From positions 77,854,501 to 77,918,500 of the forward strand of contig NC_084466.1 of NCBI RefSeq assembly GCF_027409185.1: 64,000 nucleotides of DNA, written 5' to 3'. The translations under genes were made by a program, and so were the position numbers. Shown here piece after piece: positions 11,075 through 62,155 of this stretch (its first letter is position 1; every line of letters starts with the position of its first letter). The notes under the pieces were generated by a model. The model saw only the letters and a program-made list of their open reading frames with translations, was not told the origin of the DNA and did not search any database. This stretch comes from Cynocephalus volans. Lineage: Eukaryota; Chordata; Mammalia; Dermoptera; Cynocephalidae.

Positions 11075-11225
11075 GAGACAACACTTAGCATGTGCCAGGT
11101 ATTGTTGTAACTCATCTCAGCAGCCATGTTAAGTGGGATCTGTTACACCCCTTTTTGTAGATGAGATTGAGACTCAGAGGTTATAGGGTAGATCCAGGAT
11201 TTGAACCCAGGTAGACTAGGACTTG
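11075..11225 (+). repeat. MIR SINE
   Basis: 'cttagcatgtgccaggtatt', 'tttgtagatgagattgagac' and 'atttgaacccaggtagac' are in MIR order. Confidence 0.8.
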
Positions 11226-11829
11226 CTCCATGTTTTTAACTGCTCCATTTATATTTCCTCTCAAATTCAGGTTGTGATGAGTGCCAGGAAAGGTGCTAAG
11301 AGCAACTCTTCTAGACGGGATGGCTGGGAAGAAGTAACACAAGAAGTGAGACCTGCAGGATGAGGGGAGTTCGGGGAAGATGGTTTTGATCGAAGGGAAC
11401 AGCAAGAGCAAAGGCCCTTAGGGGTGGGGCACGCACTTGGCATGTTTCAGGAATAGGAGCCCCTGAGGATAGTGTGGGGCTGAAGAAGACAGGGCTTGGG
11501 ACCAAAGTGTCTTAAGGCCATGGTCAAGTATATGGTAGTCCATGAAGGGGTCTCAACAGGGCAGTGACATCAGATAGTTACTTAAAAAGTGCACTTCCTG
11601 CTGTGAGGGAAGACTAGGTAGAGTGGAAGGAGGGATACCAGTTAGTTGGTTAATGAATATATGAACAAAATAATGCCTTGGACAAGGGTGGTGGCCGTGG
11701 AGATGGAGAGAAGTCCATGGACTCAAGATAATGCTTGGAAATGTACAGGACTGGCAGGGGGTGATGGAGGAAATGAACGATGACTCCTAGATTTCTGCTT
11801 TGAGCTATGGGGTGAGTGGTATTAGCAGG

Positions 11830-12060
11830 TATGTTAGGAAGCATGTTCTGGAGCCAGATTACCTAACTTCACATCCTAGGTGCAGTACTTAGGCGATGCA
11901 TAATTGTGGGCAAGTTACTTTCCCTGTCTGTTTTTCCATCTGTAAAATGGGGATGATGATAGTTTCTATCTCTTGGTGATGGTGTGAGGACTAAATGAAC
12001 TGATGATTGTCGAGCACTTAAAATAGTACCTGTCACTTTATAAGGGCTGAATCAATTTAG
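11830..12060 (+). repeat. MIRb SINE
   Basis: 'catgttctggagccagatta', 'gggcaagttactttccctgt', 'ccatctgtaaaatggggatg' and 'gaggactaaatgaactgatg' form a near-complete MIRb order. Confidence 0.85.
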
Positions 12061-12319
12061 CTGTCCTGTTTTGGTGGGGCCATTCAGTGAGATGGGGGAT
12101 GGTTTCTGTTTTGAATGCACTAAGTCTGAAATATCTGAGACATCCAAATGGAGATGTCATGTAGGCTATTAAGGTATATGAATTTGGACTTTAGGAGAGA
12201 AGTCAGGGCTAGAGAAGACTTGGGGATTAAAACAAACAAAACCAAATATTTAGAGCCATGGGTGTGGATGGGATAACCTAGGAGGAGAATATGGCACAGG
12301 GTCCCAGGAGTCATCTGGT

Positions 12320-12440
12320 GAGCTTGTTAGGTGAAGATTCTGATTCAGTAGGTCTGGGGTCTGAGACTTTGCAAATCTAACAGTCTCCCAGATGCTACCA
12401 ATGCCACTGGTTCCCCAGACTACACTTTGAGTAGCAAGAA
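12320..12440 (+). repeat. hAT-Charlie type fragment (MER5-like)
   Basis: 'gattctgattcagtaggtct', 'ggtctgagactttgc' and 'ccagactacactttgagtag' resemble the non-autonomous MER5/Charlie group. Confidence 0.6.
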
Positions 12441-12697
12441 CTTAGAGGTTAGATAAAAGAGGTCAAGAGGGATAAGAAGAGCATGGCATCATGAAAGTGA
12501 GAATAAAGCGGTATTTCAAGAAGGAGGGAGTGGTTGTTCGAGTAAAATCCTATGGAGAGATCGAGAAAGAAGAAAACGGTCATGGCAGTTGGGCCTGGCA
12601 ACATGTAGGTGACTGATCTTAAAGAGAGGTTCCAATGAGAAGTAGGGATGGAAGCTAAGGTTAAAGTCAAGACAGTGAATAGAAGTGATACTTCCTA

Positions 12698-12786
12698 GGG
12701 CTGGCTGGTTAGCTTGGTTACAGTGTGGTGCTGATAACATCAAAGTCAAGGGTTCAGATCCCCATACTGGCCAGCTGCCCAAAAAC
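12698..12786 (+). repeat. CYN SINE, monomeric form
   Basis: It starts 'gggctggctggttagcttgg' and ends 'gatccccatactggccagct'. A tRNA-like A box and B box are both visible. Confidence 0.8.
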
Positions 12787-13869
12787 AGCACTTTCTAGAG
12801 GCTCTGCTGGTAGAAAGCAGAGAAACTAGTAATAATTAGAAGGGCATTTAGGGGAAAGGGAGGCACTGAGTATGTAGGCATATTGACAGGGATCACTCAG
12901 AAGCTGATAGCACAGCTGAGAGAGGGAATGCCCACAGGAGCAAAGCCCTTGAGAAGGAGGGAGAGAGATGGTGTCCAGAGCACAAGTGATTACTGTAATT
13001 AGCCCTTAACAGGAGCAGTGATACTCCTTTTATTGTGGAAAGGAACACCTAGAAGATAGAGCTAGTTAGGTAAAGATGGTTTTATAGATTTGGTGGTAAA
13101 GACAAGACTGGCTTGTTTTGTTTACTCAATGAATTATGAAGCAAAGTTATCAGCTGAGATGGGTAGGAAGCTGAGGAGGGAGAGCAAAGTTTGAAATAAT
13201 TATCTCACGTGTGGGGAAATTGAAATGATCAGGGAGGCGTAGTTGTATTATAGGATTGTCTGATGGTGTTGAGAGCTCATCTTGAGATGCGGGGCCCTGA
13301 GACTTGCTGGTGCTAGTGGCACACTTGGATGCAGCTGCATTCTAGTAACATCACACTTCAGTGCTTCTGGTGCAGGTGTGGAAAGGGTAGAACTTAGGTT
13401 CAACCAAGCTTGTGGTTTAACCAGCTGAGTAAGACAGAGGGGTAAGGCGTCTCTTGTGAATGTCAGCAGGAGAGTGATTATAATGGTCCATGGAATTTAA
13501 ACTTGAGCAGACGAGAAGTGGAGGGAGACAGGTGAGGTCCACAGATTGTTATTTATGCTAGAATTGTTAGCGAGGGTAGGGGGTGGAGTAAAGAGGAACT
13601 GGAGGAATTTGAGTGAGGTGCTTTAAAGTGAGATTCTAGAGCCAGTATACTTACTGCTAAGTATAAGGTTTTGGTATAGCCATAAAATTGGGTAGCTAAG
13701 ATGCAGCACATCGAAGATTGCTGGAGGTAAGAATGTTAAGACTGAGAGGAAAAGATTTTGTATGGGTTATCTATGAGGATGTTGAAGTCTTGGAAATGTC
13801 AGAAGTTGGGGTGAAGATGAGTGAGAAAGAAGCTGTAGCCTATTCAATGGATAAGGGGGAGTGAGTAGG

Positions 13870-14060
13870 AGGGCTTTAGATAGTTCTCAACCACGGCTGC
13901 AATTTAAAATCATCCGAGGAGCTTTATAAATTAGTCATGGCAGGGCTCTACCCTCAGGGTTTGATTTAAGGGATCCAGGGTGGGGCCTGGGCCTCAGAAT
14001 TTTTAAAAAAGCTCTCCTGATAATTCTAAGACAGCCAAGGATCACAATTACTCCTGTGGA
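13870..14060 (+). repeat. MER5A-like DNA transposon
   Basis: The ends 'gttctcaaccacggctgcaa' and 'cctgataattctaagacagcc' are imperfect inverted copies. The centre is 'ggtggggcctgggcctcag', which is the MER5A layout. Confidence 0.8.
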
Positions 14061-14579
14061 TGACGGAGATGGGGTTGGGAAGGGAGGATGGCTGGTACAG
14101 CTGGGTGGCATGAATTCTGAAGTCTCCAGGGTTTCCGAAATAGAAATGAGGTGAGAAGGGTTGAAAATAGTAAGGAGCAAGAGGAATTTTCTCCTTCTCC
14201 TGGCCTAGGAACTCATGGACGTTCTTGGCAGGTGGCTTACGTTCCTGGAAACCGAAATTTGCATACAATATTGGAGCAAGAATTTGCTGTTAAAAGCAGA
14301 GTCTGGGCTAGAAGAGATGGTGACAGAGGGAAGCATCTACCAGGAAAGTCATCTGTAAATGGACTGCAGGGGATTCTAGCCATTCTTTTCCTGTGACCTC
14401 AAATACAAAGCAAAGTAACAGCAACAACAAATCAATGACAGACTTGGTAGAATCACTGCACAAACAGCCTGCGTGGAAAAATGATCTGGGGTTTGCTTTA
14501 GAGAAAAGAGCACTATGCCCTACAGTATGTTTCTCCTAGTTCAATGTCTTTCTAAATGGAGTGGTTATTAAAATGCTGA

Positions 14580-14790
14580 GTTGGGGGCATCCTGCTCCAG
14601 ATTTACCAAATTGGTCTCCAGAAGAGTCAACCTAAGGGAATCTGCATTTTTGATAAGCACCTTGGGTGATTCCTAGCTTTGAGAACCACTAAAGTGGTAT
14701 TTCATGCTTGACAGTAGATTAGAAGCACCTGGGGAACTTTAAAGAGTACTGGAGTTTGAGCACAGCCTGAGACCATTTAAGTCAATCTCT
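14580..14790 (+). repeat. Two adjacent MER5-like fragments
   Basis: One ends in 'gggtgattcctagctttgagaacc'-type sequence. The next begins 'catgcttgacagtagattagaagcacctgg'. Both are diverged hAT-Charlie relics. Confidence 0.55.
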
Positions 14791-15403
14791 GGAGTGGTGC
14801 CTAGGTATGGGTGTTTTAAGTTCTCTTCATGATTTAATATGTAGTCAAGGCTTCAAACTCATTGCCTACAGTCTGATTCCAATAAGAGATTTCAACTGGC
14901 CAAGACGGGCAAATATCCTATTTTTTCCTCAGGGGGCTTTAAATACCATGTATCTGTTCTCTCTACAACAGACTCACATATCTACCTGTTCATGCACCAT
15001 CTTGCCTTGAATGTCTAAAAGCCATCTCAAAATTAACATTAACATTGAGATGTTAACAGATATTAACAATGTTCACAAACTTAACAGTATTTAAAATTAA
15101 AGTGATTTCTACCTCCCAAACATGCGCTTCTTCATCTCAGCAAATGGCAACTCCATTCTTCCAGTTATTTGGGCCATTCTTTGGAGTCTCTCACATTCCA
15201 TGTGTCATCAGCAAGTCCTGTCAGTTCTACCTCTGAAATATTTCTGGAACACGCTCGCTTGTGATCACATCCATTGCTACTACCCTAGTCCAAGCCAGCA
15301 TCCTCCATTGACGGCACTGTTGCAACAGCCTTCTACCTGGTCTTCCTGCTTCAACTTCTTTCCTATGTTCTATACTGCACACAGCAGCCCGAATGATCCT
15401 TTT

Positions 15404-15545
15404 TAAAAACTTTTATTGTGATAAAATATACATAACATGAAACTTACCATTTTTAGGTACACAACTCAGTGCTCAGTGGCATTAAATACATAATGTTATA
15501 TAACCATCGCTACTGACTATTTCCAGAACTTTTTCATCATCCCAG
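15404..15545 (-). repeat. Old L1-type 3' end inserted in L2
   Basis: 'cttttattgtgataaaatat' to 'ttttcatcatccc' is a known old L1 3'-end sequence. The L2 sequence TGATCC(C)TTT is repeated on both sides (15394 and 15549), consistent with a target duplication. Confidence 0.65.
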
Positions 15546-15833
15546 AGTGATCCCTTTAAAACATAGGTCAAAGCACGTCACTCTTTGTATCTCGCTCAGT
15601 GAAGGACCAAGTCCTTCCTGTGGCCCCAGAGCCCTTCTGCTGTCCTCTCAACACTCATCTCCCCACTCATCTCACCCTGGTCACCGACAAAGTCCTCCTG
15701 CTTTAGGACCTTCACACTTGTTTTTCCCTTTGCAGGAATGCTCTTTCCCCCAGATACTCTTGTTGTATCCTCATCTCATTCAGGTCTCTGCTCGGATATC
15801 CTCTTGTTAGAAAGGCTTTCTCTGATACCCTTT

Positions 15834-15988
15834 CTTTTTTTTTTTTTTTTTTTTTTTGTAGTTTTTTCGTGACCAGCACTCAGCCAGTGAGTGCACCGGT
15901 CAGTCCTATATAGGATCCGAACCCGCGGCGGGAGGGTCGCCGCGCTCCCAGCGCAGCACTCTACCAGGTGCGCCACAGGCTCGGCCCA
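15834..15988 (-). repeat. CYN SINE (composite form), antisense
   Basis: Poly-T tail, 'cgtgaccagcactcagccag', ending 'gccacaggctcggccc'. Target duplication TGATACCCTTTCT lies at 15825 and 15989. Confidence 0.88.
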
Positions 15989-17101
15989 CTGATACCCTTT
16001 CTAAAGTAGCACCACACCCCAGTTATTCTCTAGCCCCACTGTGTTCTTCATGGCACTTATCCCCTAACATAGACAAGTGCATCTTCTCCACTAAAATGTC
16101 TGAGCTCTGTGAGAACAGGGACTGCATCTGTCCTAACTGCAGTATCCTCAAACAAGTGCCTTCCCAGAGTGGGTGTGCAATAAATACTGGCTGAATGAAG
16201 AAGATAGCTCAGCTCGTGACAGGTATTTAAATATCACTCGACCCAAAGTAAATTCATTAAACTTTCAAAAACAGCTTTATTGAGGTATACTTAACATACT
16301 ATAAAACTAACCCATGGACACTAGTTTTATGTTGTTCAGGCAGGTATTTGGAAGCAGAGGTAAGATATCAGTGTAAGCAGCCTGGAGGTACCCTGTTCTT
16401 TCTAGAAATCTACAATTTACTGAGAAGATTATTTGTTAGGGCTTGGAACCAGAAGAGCCTTAAGACCTGACTCTGTGTGCATGTGTGCTGTTGACAGTTA
16501 CAAGCATCTTTATTTCACAGCTGCACCAACACATTTTCTTAATGTTCTCACCTATTGGTGGGAATAAGATATTCATATGCCTCCAAAACGTATGGTGTTT
16601 TTTCTAAAACACTGTGCTTGAAGACTATAATCAAGTTATGTCTAAGTTACAGAGCACCTATCTGGATTGCTTTATTATGCTGGTAGATAAAAAGCATTTC
16701 ATGTTTTGACACTAGAAAGCACTGAGATATGAGGAGGCATTTTTCTCTCTATCACTGAAGCACCTGTTGGATAGCTACCTGCTCCTTTGGTACCTCTACT
16801 CCTCTGTATCCCCGGGGAAGGCAGTGAAAATTAATGCTTCAGTTACAGACACACAGCATGACAGCTAAGGAGATTTGACTGGTGGATCTAAAGTTATTGC
16901 TAGGCTTTTCTATGATTTTTCCCGTTCCCTCTCAAGGGAGAGGAGGTGAAGAAATAGAGGGAAAGTAGAAGAAAGCTTTCACATGAACAGATCTGCTTTT
17001 TAAAATAAAAAGGACAAACTCTACTACATCCTATGACTATAGTCTAATCTGCCAGATTACAATGTGTTGTTGAAACCCTTTTTTAAAAGAGTAAACCAAG
17101 A

Positions 17102-17205
17102 GACTGGCTGGTTAGCTCAGTTGCTTAGTGTGGCGTTATAACACGAAGTAAAGGGTTTGGATCCCCATAATGGCCAGCTATCAAAAAACAAAACAAAACA
17201 AAACA
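17102..17205 (+). repeat. CYN SINE, monomeric form
   Basis: It starts 'gactggctggttagctcagt' and runs through 'gggtttggatccccata' to an AAAAC-repeat tail. Confidence 0.8.
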
Positions 17206-19148
17206 ACCCATCATGATGGTTCTTTGCTAGGTAATAGGGCAGGGTAGAAAATTCAGTCACAACTAGACTCTTGAGAGTTTGCTGTTGTGGTTATCCACAG
17301 AAACCTGTATTTTGAGGTATTTTTCAGTGAGATCATGATTCAGTTGTTTTCCACAAATCATCTTTCAGGTTGAGAAAATAAATCATCAGAAAATATTTAC
17401 AGCAATCTGGAAAATTATTAATCTGTTCTATCTATGGTAACTTAAAAAAATCCTGGGTCAGACTCCCTACTGTGGTGTACTCCTAGAAAATTACCACTAA
17501 TGATTTAGTAGTTGTGTGCTAGTAAAACAAGTTATATTTGTTAGTCTAAGTAAAATGAGTAGGAAGACAGGATAAATTAGATTTTGTGTCTCTATGTCCC
17601 TGTTTGTCTAGTGGGGTAGAGAACAGATAGATGTTGGTGACAGATTTAAAACTCCTTTTTCCCGTTCATTATAGAATCTATTTCAAAATTTTAAGGATGA
17701 CAACCTAATGATAGGTTATGGACAATAAGAGCCCTCACTTTTTTCTGATTTTTTTTTTTCTCTTTGGTTGATTACAAAGAACTGGTTGAAGGTCACAGTC
17801 TTTGTTTGGTGCCCACTTCCAAAGAGATTATACTTACCTCCAGTACCATAGGGCCATGCACCACACAACACCAATGGGTGCCAGTCACAGAACACTTGAG
17901 AATGGTCCCCTTTGGGCTGTCACTTTGGCACCCCACGTGCAAAACTGTAAATGTATGTCGAAGGCAAACATTTTCATTACCCAGAAATAAAATCCATGGT
18001 CAACATGTACTTGGTCTTTTTTTTTTTTTAGTCTAAAGAAAGTTCTGAACAGAATATCAATCAAGATTACATCACAAAAACTTTAAATGTATTTACAGAG
18101 TGAATAAGTTACATAGATAAACTTTGAATATGTTTCTGATGTGCAACAGGCTCACATGCACACATCTAACACTTGACAGCGTTAAGTTTAAGGAGCGAAC
18201 TTAAGAATGGCCCTTTACATATATATTACAAATAAAATATGACACTTATTAAGAAACAAAGTGACAACTCATATTTTACCTTTATGATTCTACTCCCAGC
18301 TATCCAAATGGATAAAGTATGCATGCGTGACAAGTGAAAAGACTTAGAATTTATAATGTAAATAATTTTTCTCTACAAAACGGCGAAGTTAATTAAAAGT
18401 AACACTCATCCTTCTGCAGTATAAATATGCTCATAAAAGCACCCTTCTAATGAAAAGCAGCCAAGATCCTTAAAAAGAGTCTCTGGACCATTTTTGGTGC
18501 AAAGAGATCTAGGGCCTTCAGAAACAGTAGCCTAGCAATGTAAGAAAGTTACTTCCTAGCAGCTCGTTTAGATCAGTAATTGTATTCAAATTACAGTGTA
18601 TATTAAATTGTAGTTCATTTAGTTCCCTTTTCACGTACACAGGCTGTCAGCTTTTGACCATCTTACAGTCTTCAGTGGCCAGCTTCATTCTGCCTGCCCC
18701 TTTCTCAGCCCACCAAAGAAAGGAAAAAAAGGAAAAAGGGAAAGAATGTACAAGTTTTAGAGTATAAAAAATTTTTTAGCGAAGAAAAACATTGCACTTT
18801 TGCCAATCTAAAATTGTTTCTAGAAAGGAAGGTATTGTTCAGTGTAGTCGGCTTTGGTATGCAATGGAAGTCACTTCAGTAGTGAGTTGCATTTGCTCAG
18901 TAAAATAACACATTTGTGCTACACAGCATGACGGATGGAGTCTGTCCCAGGATGTTCTATGCTATCTTGGTTTTTATAGTATTGCTACATGTTGGAAGTT
19001 CTGCCATCCTCTTTAGAAAAAGTCCTGCAGGTAACAATAGGGAGAACAGTCTGACCAAGCCTTCTGAAGGCTGAGAAGACACTGAATGACATTGCCCCAG
19101 CATGGCAGCACTGCCAGCTTGGAACTGAGGGGGCATGGGGGGCTCCTG

Positions 19149-57996
<38,848 letters not shown>

Positions 57997-59145
57997 TCAC
58001 ACCATCAGCTGGGTTTTTATGCCCAAATCCTCCTGCAGCACATTTTCGCACATTCAATTAATCATAGCTTAGAAACAAATACTGTCATTAGGAACCCTCA
58101 GGCCCTCATCTACTTTGGTACTGAAACTTCTGTTTACCTGATGGGAAAAGTAGTAAAAGCATGCTATTTTCACGTAAATGCATATTAAGTCATAGGTACG
58201 AGTGATTAAATACTTTTCTTTGGCATGGTGGGTAATTATTACATTTTTTAAAAGTTGATTTTGGTAAACCCTACAAACTGTGTTTTCAAAACATTGCAAT
58301 TAATAGACCACTAATATTAAACAACTTCAAAAGAGGTGTGTCTCCCCCACCCCCTGCCAGCCCCTGTTTAGTACTGATTTCAGAAGGAAAAAAAGTAGGA
58401 GCTATGCTTGTAGCACATTCCAGAATCCTTTGGGTATTAAGTAGAAGAGCATTAGGTAAACATTCCAGCCTGTTTCCGCTACAGCATTTTTCAAAGATAA
58501 AATGCAAAGTTAAAGAATATCAGAGAGCAGCTGGGCAAAGTCTGATGGATCATGCACTACACAGAGGCCAGAGCAGCAACGGCTTTGCTTTTGCTTTAGG
58601 CTCATCTTTAAATAGTTGTCCCAACATGGAAAATAGTTAATTTCCTGGGCCTTAAATGTGCTCAGTCCCAAGTATTATTGCCGACTTGTACATTTTGACT
58701 CACTGAGAACTGGCCTAAGCGGCCATATGTTTATAAAAGCTTTTAGTTGTATTTCAGACTTTTTCTATGGACCATCAGATATTAAAGAAGTTTATTTGAC
58801 TAACATAAAATTTTTTTTTCTAGAAATTAATTTGGGTTTTATTTTTCTCTCCACTAAGATAGAAAGAAAAACATTGTCCAGCCCACATATAAGCAAATTT
58901 TAACCTAAATGAATAGATAATCTGAACTAAATCTAGCACAGAAGCTCAGTCATTTATTGGTAATTTGAAACAATGCCTGATTGTTCACTGAAATAACTTT
59001 TTCTGATGAGTGAACAGCATAAAATAAGAGAGATGCAAATTACTGTTAAACTTAGTGAGCATTAATTGATTTTCCTTTGCTTGAAGGGCCTATTGTTTCT
59101 GGTTCCTAATGAGAAAATGTTGCCATTCTCACAGATCTCTCATAC

Positions 59146-59366
59146 AGGTTGAGCATCCCTAATCCAAAAATCTGAAATCTGAATGGTCCAAATTTTGAAA
59201 CTTTTTCAGCAGACATGACGTTCAAAGGAAACACTCATTGGAGCATTTTGGATGTTCTGATTAGGGATGCTCAACTAATATGTATTCTGCTAATATTCCA
59301 AAATCTGAAACACTTCTGGTCCCAAGCATTTCAGATAAAGTATATTCAACCTGTATAATAGATGCT
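59146..59366. mobile_element. Tigger-like (TcMar) non-autonomous DNA transposon
   Basis: TACAGGTTGAGCATCCCTAA at the left and '...gtatattcaacctgta' at the right are inverted ends with TA borders. The interior 'ttctggtcccaagcatttca' is familiar from Tigger-group fossils. It is about 220 bp and internally deleted. Confidence 0.7.
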
Positions 59367-61213
59367 TAGCTTTTCCAAAGTGTGTTTTGGCTATTCATGG
59401 TAGAAGGCAACGGGTATGATAGAGAAATCATTATCATTATTAATCCCTATTTATGACATTTGCAATTGCAGTTAGGGCTGTCTGATTATAAAGTGAAAGC
59501 AGATGTGGAATATGGTTTTTATATTCTGTATCTGTTGTTTTATCTGTATCTGTACCTTCAAGCTGTGTCTGTTTTATCTGTATCTGCTGTGATAAATTAC
59601 AATCAAATACTTTTCTTTCCAGGTAGAAAAAGGCTAAGTGCTGTGTTAGGATTTAAAAATAGCTATTGCAGTGAAAAAATAGGAAAAAAAAAAAGTGAAA
59701 GATGTAGGAATTTGGGGAAGAAAAGGAAATTCCGATGTGTAAAAAAAGGAAAAAACAAAAATGAGAATACTGTAAAGAGTAAAAAGAAGACTGAAAATTA
59801 CAGGGAGAAATACATAAACATAAATTCACAGAACTGATTCTCTGTACCAAATGAATGGATGGGTTGGATAAACTATCTTAAGCCACAATTCTGGAGGTTT
59901 CCTACACTGAACCTGTGATAGAACCGTGAGCCTGCAGAGCAATATAGACATCTACGGTAAGAGACGCTACACCAGGTGTAGATTGCTGCTTCTGCTGATT
60001 GGGTGGCAGCTCTGGTGAAGACCTGAATCAATCAGGCATGAGAATAGGAAGGCAGGGAAAGCTATTCTTGCAAGATTTAGATCTGCCTGTCTTGGCAGAG
60101 GATGCACTATCTCCCCTAGAGGCAAAGTGTTGAAATGGATTCCCTGGTGGTGGCTGAGGGGTTAAGATGGAGCAGTGTTGTGGTCCAGCCCCAGTCAAGG
60201 TCTATGGTGATTAACAGACAATCAGACTTTCTCAGCATGGCACAGGAAAACTTCAACAGGGGAGTCACTCTGCATCCTTCCTCTCCCCCAATGTTAGGTT
60301 TGCATTTATGTTACATACAAAGTTAAAAGACAAAACAGTATTTTATTGATTATGCCAGGTTTTCTATGAGTAAGAAAATGTAGAGAATGGCTAACTATTC
60401 TAGATGGACAATTTGTATATGTCATTATCAAACTTAAAAACTACTCAAGATTTATACTGAGATGGGAAAGTACTAATGATTGGCCATTCTAGACATGTTG
60501 GAAATAATTCCTTGAAATAATTTTTTCATATGGGAACTCTGTCAAACAAGAATTGTTGCTGAATGAACTTGGGTGCACTGTGGTCAAAATATGTTTCCCC
60601 AAAAATAGCTACTTGGAGTAAGTCTGACATAACATAGATATAGTGATACAGGTCAGTTTTCCAAGGATGATCCCAGTTTATGACTGTTGTCTAGGCATGA
60701 CTATTATTGGCACCCCCTCTTACTTGCAAAAAGGCCTAGGTTTGGATGAAAATTTATATAGTCACCATACAAATATAGCTTCTAATTCGTGGAAGACAAA
60801 AGGATTGGACTGGAAGTGTACATGGTGTATCGTTAGATGCAGATTGTTGATTTCACTTTTAATAAAAGAATATAACAACAAAATCCATCTAGTTGTACAA
60901 CTGCCTAATCAGAAATTATAGGATTTTCATAGATCATATTTGAAAACTCACTTTCTCTCAAGAGATATAATCATGCAATTTACAAAATTAGACATATTAA
61001 AAAAATTTTTAAAAATCTTGTATTTATATTTTAGAAAATATTTCCATATAGCCAAGAAAAATACCTCTTATATCACACACACCTAAATGGAAATATGCAC
61101 GCAATAAGCATACATATGCTGGAAGAGAGGAAAAAAGCAATTATGTTGTTATAAACTTGCAATGATGCAAAACATCTACTAGCATATATGAATTAAAAAT
61201 AGCATCATCTTAC

Positions 61214-61222
61214 CTGAAGTTC
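61214..61222 (-). CDS. FRY: Candidate 9-nt FRY microexon
   Basis: On the - strand CTACCCAG|GAACTTCAG|GTAAGATG offers a strong acceptor with a pyrimidine-rich tract and a near-consensus donor. The nine bases encode Glu-Leu-Gln and keep phase 0 into the exon at 57990. The previous FRY exon is not in view, so inclusion cannot be confirmed. Confidence 0.45.
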
Positions 61223-61904
61223 CTGGGTAGCAGATTGAATAGACAGAAAAACAAATAAAAGGTCTATGTAAAATAATTATATTAAAGATATTGAAGTACA
61301 TTTATCTTAGTTTAACACAACCACCAATAATGCTAACAACATATACTGCAGTAGATGCAACTTTAAAAAAAGGTAAATATACACTAACCCCAAAGAGAAA
61401 AATCAGTATTAAATATCAGAAATTCCAAATTTCTTGGTGGGTGATGTAGCTGGGATAACAAACCATAAGTACAGTCTGTGGAGTAGCTTTCTACTTCAGT
61501 GACAACTTTGGTCTCCTCAACACGTTTTTTTTTTGGAATTCCTAAATATGTATTTGTGAGAAAACTGTTAAATGTCATGGGAAAACAAATGAAGGTCATC
61601 AGCTGGGAAAAAAGGTGGCATCACTTGCTACTGCTCACAAAGATAAAAGTGTTTGTGATCATGATCTGTTTGCTGCTGATGTGCAGTAAATAGCAAAGAC
61701 CCAGCAGCTTTTAGAGACTGAAAAGTTAAAGGGCAAACCCTTACAGATATTATTCAATAGATTCTGAGATTATTTAATGGAAAGGAACAGAGATGACAAG
61801 TCTTTCCTTTTTGACAGCTGTGTTTTGAGAAGCCAAATATGTTTAATTTTCTCTGATGAGGATATACTAAAATTATTCTCCAGTGACAGTACAAGGGGAC
61901 TAAC

Positions 61905-62155
61905 GTTTAGAATGCCAACTACGTGCCTGACACTATACCAGAAGCTATACATAGATTATTTTATTTAATCCTCATATGTACTCTGCAGCCAGGTATTATT
62001 ATACCCATTTAATAGATGAAGAAGCAGAAGTCAAGAGGAAATTGCATCCACGCTTAATGTCATACAGCTAGGTCAGTGGCAGAGTTGAAATTCAGACTTG
62101 GACCTGCTGGACTCCCAAGTCCAAGCATTTTTACTCTACCACTCTAAGCACATTA
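61905..62155 (+). repeat. MIR SINE
   Basis: 'tgccaactacgtgcctgaca', 'tttaatcctcatatgtactc', 'tacccatttaatagatgaag' and 'gcagagttgaaattcagact' form a near-complete MIR. Confidence 0.88.

Larger units (their letters stand above)
11320..13300 (+). repeat. Long ancient mammalian interspersed repeat, interrupted
   Basis: The blocks are 'cagggcagtgacatcagat', 'gagatggagagaagtccatgg', 'gatgactcctagatttctgc', 'gacatccaaatggagatgtc' and 'ggcaacatgtaggtgac'. They follow an order that I know as a mammalian-wide repeat, but I cannot name the family safely. A MIRb (11830-12060), a MER5-like piece (12320-12440) and a CYN (12698-12786) interrupt it. Confidence 0.5.
15120..16200 (+). repeat. L2 LINE 3' part, interrupted by L1 end and CYN
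   Basis: L2 blocks are 'ccatgtgtcatcagcaagtc', 'tcacactt...ttgcaggaatg', 'gagctctgtgagaacaggga' and the end 'gtgcaataaatactggctga'. It is split by an L1-type 3' end (15404-15545) and by a CYN (15834-15988). Rejoining the flanks restores the L2 order. Confidence 0.75.
10688..19148. other. Convergent intergenic region ZAR1L/FRY, including 3' UTRs
   Basis: No coding gene was recognised. Left to right it holds the ZAR1L 3' UTR, a MIR (11075-11225), a long ancient repeat (11320-13300) and MER5-like elements (12320-12440, 13870-14060, 14580-14790). Then come an L2 with CYN and L1 inserts (15120-16200) and a CYN (17102-17205). Part of the right end must be FRY 3' UTR. No AATAAA-type signal convincingly marks its end, so that border is open. 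Confidence 0.6.

Noticed and set aside
17764-18036. 90-codon frame between two poly-T runs
   Set aside because: The T runs suggested a retrocopy, but I recognise no protein or SINE, and the right T run has no matching duplication.
61384-61599. 71-codon - strand frame with a KKKRVEETK stretch
   Set aside because: It was considered as an upstream FRY exon, but no matching splice borders or known FRY sequence were found.
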